6,878 nt of DNA from Clostridia bacterium (GTDB taxonomy: Bacteria > Bacillota > Clostridia > Oscillospirales > Acutalibacteraceae): assembly GCA_017425745.1 (NCBI GenBank), contig JAFOXT010000192.1:1-6878 (forward strand), read 5' to 3'. Within the stretch, counting starts at the first letter, position 1. Every line of letters begins with the position of its first letter. The translations under genes were made by a program, and so were the position numbers. The notes beneath the pieces are model-generated. The model did no database searches and was not told the DNA's origin. It was given only the letters and a program-made list of their open reading frames with translations. Positions 1 through 4,967 of this stretch are shown piece after piece.

Positions 1-417
1 GCCTTGCTCCGTCTGTACAGTTTCTTCCGTAAAATAAGGGGCTTTTACGAAGTCAAGCAGAATTTCAAGGTTCTTTTCGAATTCACCTGAGCACTGGAAA
101 AGGTAGCAGGTACGGTCAAAGCTTGTGTAGGCGTTTGCGTTTGCACCGGTTTCGGCAAAGCGCTCAAAGGCGTCAAGCTCCTCGCTTTCAAAAAGCTTAT
201 GCTCAAGAAAGTGTGCAATACCCTCGGGCACTGTTGTATAGCTTTCTGCACCCTTGATTTTAAAGCAGGTATCGACTGAGCCGTACTTTGTGCCGAAAAG
301 AGCATAAGCACCGTTATAGTCGGGCTTTTCCATAACGAATATTTTAAGACCGCTTTCGTGGTCAATTTCGTAGTATTCCTCTTTAAGAAGGTCATTTTTA
401 ATGAGCTTTTCTTTCAT
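1..417 (-). CDS. ymfH: M16 family zinc metallopeptidase, YmfH-like (3' part outside window)
   Basis: This is the N-terminal 139 residues of a leftward gene that runs off the left edge. I translated it from the ATG at 417. It carries the inverted zinc-binding motif of M16 (pitrilysin/insulysin-type) peptidases: H69-F-L-E72-H73 in the context GIAHFLEHKLF, followed by the conserved ANAYTSFDRTCY stretch (about residues 94-105). H69 and H73 should bind zinc and E72 should be the catalytic base; the third ligand, a later Glu, lies beyond the edge. The start codon overlaps the stop of the upstream gene by one base (TAATG), so translation is probably coupled. B. subtilis has the same order, ymfF (inactive) then ymfH (zinc protease). 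I infer that this is the catalytic half of a two-subunit peptidase, probably cytoplasmic because no signal peptide is visible. The natural substrate is unknown. The family call is firm; the ymfH name rests on gene order and motif status. Confidence 0.9.
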   Translation of the reverse strand, partial: MKEKLIKNDLLKEEYYEIDHESGLKIFVMEKPDYNGAYALFGTKYGSVDTCFKIKGAESYTTVPEGIAHFLEHKLFESEELDAFERFAETGANANAYTSFDRTCYLFQCSGEFEKNLEILLDFVKAPYFTEETVQTEQG

Positions 418-1694
418 TATTCTTCGTCCTCCTTTTCGCTTTCAAGAATAAATACTGTATCCTCAGTAACCATATTTGCAGCAACAATAATTTCCTCACG
501 GCTGACATTTCTGAGAAGCTCTGAATATTCCTCAGGTGTTCTGAATGTGCCTGAAAGGCACTGGCTGTGCATAAAGGCTTCAATGCCGAGTACACTGTCC
601 TCAACTGAGTTGAAGGAATCAATAAGGCTCTTTTTGGCGTTTTCAAGGGTTTCGTCAGTAAAGTTGCCCTTACGCACTTCGTCAAGCTCATTTCTGATAG
701 CTTCAAGAGCCTTTTCTGCGTTTTCTGTTTCAACACCGCTTTCAACGGTAATAAGACCTTTTGCAGCAACAAGTCTTGCCGCACAGTAATAGCAAAGGCT
801 CATTTTTTCTCTTACGTTCATAAAGAGCTTTGAGAAGGTGCCTCCGCCGAAAATTGCGGTCATAAGTCTTACGGCAGGGTAGTTGTCAAAATCAAAGGTC
901 ATACCTGCTCTGAAACCGATTACAAGCTTGCCCTGCTTAACGCTCTGCTTTTCGGTTACTGTTTTTGTATCGTAGCTTTCAGTAAGAAACTCAGTTCTCA
1001 CTTCAATGATATCCTCTTTCTTTCTCTGAAGATTGTTGAAGTATGAAGCAGTTATACTTTCAATTTTCTCCATATCAAATCCGCCGACTGCATTAATCTG
1101 TACAGGGCAGGTGGTAAGAAGCTTTTTCCATTCGTCAAAAATCTCTTTGCCGGTAAGCTCAGCAATTCTTTCCTTGCTGCCGTATTTGTGAATACTGTAG
1201 CTTTCGTCACAGCACATTTCTTCAATCATACGGTTAAGTGCATAAATTCGTTTTTCGTCCTTTTCACTTTCGATTTTCTCCATAAGAAGGCGCTTTTCTC
1301 TTTCGGTGTTTTCTTTCTTAAAGCCGTCAGGTGTGATGTCGGGTGCGAAAATGCAGTCCATAAGTATACGCAGACCGTCTTCGGAAATGGCTTTGCCGTC
1401 AAGTGAAAAACGGTCCTCAACAGAAACGAGAGAAAGGGTTATAACCTGACTTTCGCCCACCTTTGAAACCTTCGGTGAAATTACGGCACCGTAAAGGGAA
1501 GCAAGCTTTCTGTTCATTGAGGTTATATCGGGATAAGCTTTGTTTGTTCTTGCAAGAAGATAACAAAGAAGAGCTCTTTCGCTGCTTTTTTCATCTAAAG
1601 GGCAAATAATGTTAACTGAAATAACCGATGTCTTGAAGCGGTTTGTTCTGTGAAAACAAAAATTTACTCCTTCACTGATTTTTTTAATTTCCAT
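417..1694 (-). CDS. ymfF: M16 family peptidase-like protein without zinc motif, YmfF-like
   Basis: The protein has 425 residues, the usual size for a two-domain M16 subunit. The N-terminal half has the M16 fold pattern (SMNRKLASLYGA at about 59-70). Where HxxEH should be (about residues 41-50, ALLCYLLART) there is no histidine, so it should not hydrolyse peptides. The C-terminal half has the typical FGGGTFSKLF stretch (282-291) and then R295 with Y302/Y303 in NVREKMSLCYY, resembling the Arg/Tyr pair with which non-catalytic M16 subunits help bind substrate. It lies directly upstream of the HxxEH-bearing gene, with a one-base overlap. I infer that the two products form a heterodimer, as known for other active/inactive M16 pairs. 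The start is supported by GGAGG at 1701-1705, six bases from the ATG. No signal peptide or membrane segment is evident. B. subtilis YmfF is likewise considered an inactive metalloprotease homologue. Confidence 0.9.
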   Translation of the reverse strand: MEIKKISEGVNFCFHRTNRFKTSVISVNIICPLDEKSSERALLCYLLARTNKAYPDITSMNRKLASLYGAVISPKVSKVGESQVITLSLVSVEDRFSLDGKAISEDGLRILMDCIFAPDITPDGFKKENTEREKRLLMEKIESEKDEKRIYALNRMIEEMCCDESYSIHKYGSKERIAELTGKEIFDEWKKLLTTCPVQINAVGGFDMEKIESITASYFNNLQRKKEDIIEVRTEFLTESYDTKTVTEKQSVKQGKLVIGFRAGMTFDFDNYPAVRLMTAIFGGGTFSKLFMNVREKMSLCYYCAARLVAAKGLITVESGVETENAEKALEAIRNELDEVRKGNFTDETLENAKKSLIDSFNSVEDSVLGIEAFMHSQCLSGTFRTPEEYSELLRNVSREEIIVAANMVTEDTVFILESEKEDEE

Positions 1695-1700
1695 AATGTT

Positions 1701-1705
1701 CCTCC
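1701..1705 (-). promoter_or_regulatory. Ribosome binding site of the ymfF-like gene
   Basis: On the minus strand GGAGG stands six bases before the ATG at 1694. This fixes the start and rules out a longer N-terminus. Confidence 0.85.
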
Positions 1706-1737
1706 ATGGATAGTTGATTATTAAATTATACTTAAAG

Positions 1738-1767
1738 ATTATATCATAAAATTATGTTAATATGCAA
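1738..1767 (-). promoter_or_regulatory. Predicted sigma-A promoter for the ymfF-ymfH operon
   Basis: Reading the minus strand, TTGCAT (1767-1762) is followed after 18 bases by a perfect TATAAT (1743-1738). A TG sits one base before the -10, giving an extended -10 (TGATATAAT). Transcription would start near 1731, giving a leader of about 37 bases that includes the ribosome binding site. A second TATAAT at 1730-1725 has no fitting -35. The prediction is from sequence only. Confidence 0.7.
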
Positions 1768-1817
1768 CAGATAGGGGTGAGGTTTTAAAATCCTTTATCA
1801 AAGTGTACATCTTGTAC

Positions 1818-1844
1818 AAAGCAAAGCCCATAAGCTTTTGTTTT
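1818..1844. other. Bulged hairpin in the divergent region
   Basis: The sequence around AAAGC (1823-1827) can pair with GCTTTTGTTTT (1834-1844), giving a stem of about 9-10 pairs with one bulge and one G-T wobble around a six-base loop. The 3' arm is itself T-rich, so it could act as a weak rightward terminator, but no gene or clear promoter feeds it from the left. It may be chance pairing in AT-rich DNA. Confidence 0.3.
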
Positions 1845-1876
1845 AAGGTCTCCCGTCGGTTTTTATGGTGATTTTA

Positions 1877-1894
1877 TACAATGTAAAAAGTGAC
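1877..1894 (+). repeat. Direct repeat copy 1 (18 bp)
   Basis: TACAATGTAAAAAGTGAC matches the copy at 2021-2038 at 16 of 18 positions, in the same orientation, with 144 bases between the repeat starts. This copy has no acceptable -35 box upstream, so it does not look like a second promoter. It could be a binding site. Confidence 0.55.
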
Positions 1895-1895
1895 G

Positions 1896-1918
1896 AAAAA
1901 AGCCCGTAAATACGGCTT
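1896..1918 (-). terminator. Possible intrinsic terminator facing left
   Basis: On the minus strand the arms AAGCC-GT and AC-GGGCTT form a stem of about 7 pairs with one bulged base, followed at once by six T's. This is a terminator layout for leftward transcription. On the plus strand there is no T run after the hairpin. It sits upstream of the M16 operon promoter, so it would end leftward transcripts that begin within or beyond the regulator's promoter region. Confidence 0.45.
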
Positions 1919-1997
1919 AATAATGCCAAAGGTAACAAAAAAGTCACAATTGAAACAACTTTTTTGAAAAAATACCTAAAAAATTTGCTCATTTATA

Positions 1998-2026
1998 TTG
2001 CAAAATACCGAAAAATTGTGTACAAT
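1998..2026 (+). promoter_or_regulatory. Predicted sigma-A promoter of the CdaR-like regulator gene (and possibly ftsEX)
   Basis: TTGCAA (1998-2003) and TACAAT (2021-2026) are separated by exactly 17 bases, each one or two changes from consensus. Transcription would start near 2033, giving a leader of about 55 bases. A-tracts upstream at 1967-1972 and 1978-1983 could act as an UP-like or bent element. No other convincing promoter is seen before ftsE, so it may also drive the downstream genes. Confidence 0.7.
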
Positions 2027-2038
2027 GTATAAAATGAC
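2021..2038 (+). repeat. Direct repeat copy 2 (18 bp), overlapping the regulator's -10 box
   Basis: TACAATGTATAAAATGAC matches the copy at 1877-1894 at 16 of 18 positions. Its first six bases are the predicted -10 box of the regulator gene. The adjoining ATTGT-GT-ACAAT (2015-2026) is a perfect 5-bp inverted repeat across the -10. A protein bound here would block the promoter, which fits autoregulation. This is inference. Confidence 0.5.
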
Positions 2039-2073
2039 AATAGTCAAAATATCCAATGCTTAAAAATTGATTT

Positions 2074-2080
2074 GGGGAGG
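2074..2080 (+). promoter_or_regulatory. Ribosome binding site of the CdaR-like gene
   Basis: GGGGAGG lies eight bases before the ATG at 2089 and fixes the start. Confidence 0.85.
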
Positions 2081-2088
2081 ACACTCAG

Positions 2089-3174
2089 ATGTCTAACAGA
2101 TTATTTCAGGGAATAGTTCATCAGATGAAGGATGCTATTGACCGTACTATAGGTGTAGTTGACGGCAGCGGCGTTATTATTTGCTGCAGCGACCTTACCA
2201 AAATCGGCGAATCCAACTTTGTTGATATGAAGGATGTGCTTGCTTCAGCTTCACCCAAGGTGATTGCAGGTAAGACTTTCCTTGCAATCGGTGCGCAGAA
2301 TCATCCCGACAGTGCAGTGTTTGTTGACGGCAACGATGAAAACGCAGCAAACTATGCAAGACTTATTGCTGTTTCTCTTGGCGGAATCAAGCAGTATTAC
2401 GATGTAAAGTTTGACAGAAGCAACTTTATCAAAAACGTAATTCTTGACAACATCCTCCAGGGTGATATTTATCTCAAAACAAGAGAGCTTGGCTTCAATA
2501 ACGACGTTTCAAGATGTGTTCTTCTTATCAGAACAGCTGAAAGAACAGAGGGCTCAATCAGTGAGTCTGTTCAGAGTCTTTTCCCCGATAAGAACAAGGA
2601 CTTTGTAATCAACATCAACGAAACAGATATCGCTCTTGTTAAGGAGCTTCGCAGCGGCAACGATATCAAGGATCTTGAAAAGCTTGCAAGAAGCATTGTT
2701 GATTCACTTCACACTGAGTTCTACATCAACTGCCTTATCGGTATCGGTACAATTGTTAACGGAATCAAGGAGCTTCCTCGCTCATTCAAGGAGTCACAGA
2801 TTGCTCTTGAGGTAAGCAAGGTATTTGATACAGAAAAGACAATTGCAACATACGAAAATCTCGGTATTGCAAGACTTATTTATCAGCTTCCCACAACTCT
2901 TTGCGAAATGTTCCTTAAGGAAATTTTCAAAAAAGGCTCAATTGTCGGCCTTGACCACGAAACCCTTTTCACAATTCAGAAGTTCTTTGAGAACAACCTT
3001 AATGTTTCAGAAACTTCAAGAAAGCTTTTCATCCACAGAAACACATTGGTTTACAGACTTGAAAAAATTAAAAAGCTTACAGGACTTGACCTGAGAGAAT
3101 TTGACGACGCAATTGTTTTCAAAGTAGCTCTTATGGTTAAGAAGTATCTTGACGCTAAGCCCGTTAAGTATTGA
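2089..3174 (+). CDS. CdaR/PucR-type transcriptional regulator
   Basis: The protein has 361 residues and the full layout of the CdaR (sugar diacid regulator) group. The N-terminal region (about 1-130) resembles the diacid-recognition domain, starting with an IVHQMKDAIDRTIGVVDGSG-type segment and ISxxDLxxIGE-like residues at 31-41. A degenerate GGDEF-like domain follows (about 140-255, including CLIGIGTIVNGIKELPRSF, 215-233). The C-terminal PucR-type helix-turn-helix (about 293-352) contains ENNLNVSETSRKLFIHRNTL and VYRLEKIKKLTGLDL, the family's most conserved part. It is a cytoplasmic DNA-binding protein. Known CdaR proteins sense glycerate or other small acids and activate uptake and catabolism genes. 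No such genes are present here; instead ftsE starts 66 bases downstream on the same strand. It probably controls its own promoter, and possibly the M16 operon or ftsEX; its ligand cannot be deduced. The family call is firm, the target inferred. Confidence 0.9.
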   Translation: MSNRLFQGIVHQMKDAIDRTIGVVDGSGVIICCSDLTKIGESNFVDMKDVLASASPKVIAGKTFLAIGAQNHPDSAVFVDGNDENAANYARLIAVSLGGIKQYYDVKFDRSNFIKNVILDNILQGDIYLKTRELGFNNDVSRCVLLIRTAERTEGSISESVQSLFPDKNKDFVININETDIALVKELRSGNDIKDLEKLARSIVDSLHTEFYINCLIGIGTIVNGIKELPRSFKESQIALEVSKVFDTEKTIATYENLGIARLIYQLPTTLCEMFLKEIFKKGSIVGLDHETLFTIQKFFENNLNVSETSRKLFIHRNTLVYRLEKIKKLTGLDLREFDDAIVFKVALMVKKYLDAKPVKY

Positions 3175-3190
3175 TCCGCCTAAACACCGA

Positions 3191-3218
3191 TTCGCAGAGC
3201 ATATAAATACTCTGCGAA
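3191..3218 (+). other. Strong intercistronic hairpin between the regulator and ftsE
   Basis: TTCGCAGAG (3191-3199) and CTCTGCGAA (3210-3218) form a perfect 9-bp stem with a 10-base loop. No T run follows directly; the first T's are TTTT at 3222-3225, merging into the ftsE ribosome binding site. It is therefore a poor intrinsic terminator. It could lower read-through, mark an RNA processing or stabilising site, or tune ftsE expression. The stem ends 22 bases before the ftsE start. Confidence 0.6.
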
Positions 3219-3225
3219 AACTTTT

Positions 3226-3230
3226 GGAGA
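3226..3230 (+). promoter_or_regulatory. Ribosome binding site of ftsE
   Basis: GGAGA lies ten bases before the ATG at 3241. It is weaker and further away than the sites of neighbouring genes, and only seven bases past the 9-bp hairpin. Confidence 0.65.
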
Positions 3231-3240
3231 ATAAAAAAGT

Positions 3241-3978
3241 ATGATAGAGTTTAAAAATGTTTCAATGAAATACAAAACCAACGGAGCAATTGCTCTGGAT
3301 GATGTCAATGTAAGAATTGATGACGGTGAATTTGTATTTATCGTTGGTGCCTCAGGTGCCGGTAAAAGTTCATTCCTCAATGTTATTATGGGTCAGGAAA
3401 AGGTTGACTCAGGTATTGTTAAGGTTGGTCCCTACAGCCTTACAACAATCAAAAGACGTGAGCTTCCTCACCTTCGTAGAAGACTTGGTATTGTATTCCA
3501 GGATTTCCGTCTTATACCCAAGATGTCTGTTTATGATAACGTTGCATTCGCACTTCGCGTTATCGGTCTTGGTGAAAAGAAAATCACAAAGAGAGTACAT
3601 TACGTACTCAAGCTTGTTGACCTTGCTTCAAAGTCAGATTGCTTACCCAACCAGCTTTCTCAGGGTGAAAGACAGCGTGTTGCAATTGCACGTGCTCTTG
3701 TTAATAACCCCAGCATTATTATCGCTGACGAGCCTACAGGTAACCTTGACCCCATCCTTTCAAATGACATTATGAGTCTTTTTGATAAAATCAATGCTCT
3801 TGGTGCAACTGTTGTTGTTGTAACCCACGACCTTGAGCTTGTTCGCCAGTTTGACCACAGAATTGTTACAATTGAAGAGGGTAAAATCGTTTCAGACGTT
3901 CCTGCAAGAGCTAAGAGAAACGAAGATGTTTCTTTTGCTGCTCCCGTTGATGCAGACAGTGAGGAGGTAAGTGAATAA
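3241..3978 (+). CDS. ftsE: Cell division ATP-binding protein FtsE
   Basis: FtsE is the cytoplasmic ABC ATPase of the FtsEX complex, which powers activation of an extracellular peptidoglycan hydrolase. All ABC motifs are present in order: Walker A GASGAGKS (36-43), Q-loop Q87 in VFQDFRLIP, signature LSQGERQR (139-146), Walker B IIIADE (159-164) followed by PTGNLD, and H-loop H196 in VVTHD. The VFQDFRLIPKMSVYDNVAFAL stretch is typical of FtsE rather than of a general exporter ATPase. The signature has Q141 where LSGGE is usual. The protein has 245 residues, longer than many FtsE proteins, because of a tail from about residue 220 that ends in an acidic run (DADSEEVSE). Its stop overlaps the ftsX start by one base (TAATG), and the ftsX ribosome binding site lies in its last codons. 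The ftsX partner next door makes the assignment secure. Confidence 0.97.
   Translation: MIEFKNVSMKYKTNGAIALDDVNVRIDDGEFVFIVGASGAGKSSFLNVIMGQEKVDSGIVKVGPYSLTTIKRRELPHLRRRLGIVFQDFRLIPKMSVYDNVAFALRVIGLGEKKITKRVHYVLKLVDLASKSDCLPNQLSQGERQRVAIARALVNNPSIIIADEPTGNLDPILSNDIMSLFDKINALGATVVVVTHDLELVRQFDHRIVTIEEGKIVSDVPARAKRNEDVSFAAPVDADSEEVSE
3962..3967 (+). promoter_or_regulatory. Ribosome binding site of ftsX inside the end of ftsE
   Basis: AGGAGG lies ten bases before the ftsX ATG at 3978, inside the ftsE coding region. With the one-base stop/start overlap it suggests translational coupling and matched amounts of the two subunits. Confidence 0.8.
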
Positions 3979-4922
3979 TGAGTAAGAAAAAGAATAACAA
4001 GCGCTCCTCAGGCGGCTTCAACCCCAACTATCTTACAAAAATGGGTGCCCGCAACCTGATTGCAAACAGAAGCATGTCATTTTCATCAATCAGCGTTCTT
4101 ACTGCGTGCCTTCTTCTTATCGGTATTTCAGTTGTAATTCTTCTCAATATCCAGACACTCGTAAAGGATGTTGAAAAGCAGAACGTTGTTGTTGCTTTTG
4201 TAAAGGATAAAATTTCAGACGAAGATGTTCAGAAGGTTGGAACAGACCTTATGAGCATTCCTAACATTATTGCCGCTGACTTTGTTTCAAAGGAAGAGGG
4301 CTACGAGGAACAGCTCAAGGAATTCGGTGTTGAAAAGGATCTTTTTGACGACGTTATTGAAAATCCGTTTCCTCACTCCTACAGAATTTCCGTAAGTAAT
4401 CTTGAAGAATTTTCAATTACTCTTCAGCAGATTCAGGCTGTAGAAAACGTTGAATCGGTAAGAGAAAGTCAGGAGCTTGTAAATCAGATTTCAGTTATCC
4501 AGAAGTCTGTAACAGCTATCTGCTTTATTGTTGTAATTGTTCTTGCCTTTGTTTCAATGTTCATTATTTCAAATACCATCAGAATAACAATGGTTTCAAG
4601 AAAAATTGATATTCAGGTTATGAAGTCCGTTGGTGCAACCAACACCTTTATCTGTTGGCCCTTTATGATTGAAGGTATTATCATCGGCTTTATTTCGGGT
4701 GTCATATCCCTGACTCTTACAATACTTTTCCAGAAGTTTGAGGGCGATTCACTCAGCTCACTGCTCGAGCTTTTCGGAAGTCAGGCAATTTCAATTTTTG
4801 ACCACTTGCCTCTTCTTATTTCAGTATACCTTCTTTCAGGTGTGCTTATAAGCTCAATCGGCAGTGTGTTCTCCATCAGAAAGTACCTTAAAAAGGAAGG
4901 CAGCGAAGCAAGCGATATCTGA
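3978..4922 (+). CDS. ftsX: Cell division protein FtsX (ABC permease-like)
   Basis: FtsX is the membrane subunit of FtsEX. It passes the FtsE ATPase cycle across the membrane to a murein hydrolase bound by its outer loop. The 314 residues show the family topology: a basic cytoplasmic N-terminus (MSKKKNNKR), first membrane segment about 37-58, an extracellular domain about 60-175, then membrane segments at about 178-199, 226-250 and 278-301, with a short C-terminal tail. The conserved FtsX stretch after the second segment is clear: SRKIDIQVMKSVGATN (207-222) followed by WPFMIEG (227-233). The extracellular domain, about 115 residues, should hold the binding site for the coiled-coil proteins encoded immediately downstream. 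Stop TGA is followed directly by an in-register TAG. The next gene starts 45 bases on with no terminator between, so one transcript is likely. Confidence 0.97.
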   Translation: MSKKKNNKRSSGGFNPNYLTKMGARNLIANRSMSFSSISVLTACLLLIGISVVILLNIQTLVKDVEKQNVVVAFVKDKISDEDVQKVGTDLMSIPNIIAADFVSKEEGYEEQLKEFGVEKDLFDDVIENPFPHSYRISVSNLEEFSITLQQIQAVENVESVRESQELVNQISVIQKSVTAICFIVVIVLAFVSMFIISNTIRITMVSRKIDIQVMKSVGATNTFICWPFMIEGIIIGFISGVISLTLTILFQKFEGDSLSSLLELFGSQAISIFDHLPLLISVYLLSGVLISSIGSVFSIRKYLKKEGSEASDI

Positions 4923-4958
4923 TAGAGTTCTTTCAGGGCTTTTAACGTAAAACTTTCC

Positions 4959-4963
4959 GGAGG
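4959..4963 (+). promoter_or_regulatory. Ribosome binding site of the M23 hydrolase gene
   Basis: GGAGG stands only four bases before the ATG at 4968, closer than for the other genes here. The next in-frame Met is at residue 125, inside the coiled coil, so this start is still the only reasonable one. Confidence 0.75.
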
Positions 4964-4967
4964 TAAT

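Larger units (their letters stand above)
1695..2088. other. Divergent intergenic regulatory region
   Basis: These 394 bases separate the leftward M16 operon from the rightward regulator gene. I find no convincing protein gene here. It contains one predicted promoter facing each way, a minus-facing hairpin with T-tract (1896-1918), a bulged hairpin (1818-1844), two near-identical 18-bp direct repeats (1877-1894 and 2021-2038), three TGTACA palindromes (1804, 1813, 2019), and several A-tracts spaced by near multiples of the helical repeat (1885-2015). This density of structure suggests a protein-bound, possibly bent, control region, most simply a target of the CdaR-like regulator encoded next to it. 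That last link is inference. Confidence 0.75.

Noticed and set aside
358..789. Open frame on the plus strand opposite the M16 genes
   Set aside because: It spans the junction of two well-supported minus-strand genes. Its Ser-rich translation is typical of the complement of a coding sequence, and it has no ribosome binding site.
1818..1860. Riboswitch or structured RNA leader around 1818-1860
   Set aside because: Only one bulged stem is visible, it lies upstream of both predicted transcription starts, and no known riboswitch core motif is seen.
1865..1909. Short plus-strand reading frame of 14 codons (ATG at 1865) in the divergent region
   Set aside because: No Shine-Dalgarno site before it and no similarity to a known peptide. 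It also overlaps a direct repeat and the hairpin, so chance is the simpler explanation.
1960..1972. TTTTTTGAAAAAA as a possible hairpin or terminator
   Set aside because: The arms are separated by one base, too few to form an RNA loop. It is better read as part of the A/T-tract pattern.
3175..3240. A separate promoter for ftsE using TATAAA near 3202
   Set aside because: The TATAAA lies in the hairpin loop, and no recognisable -35 box stands at the right distance.
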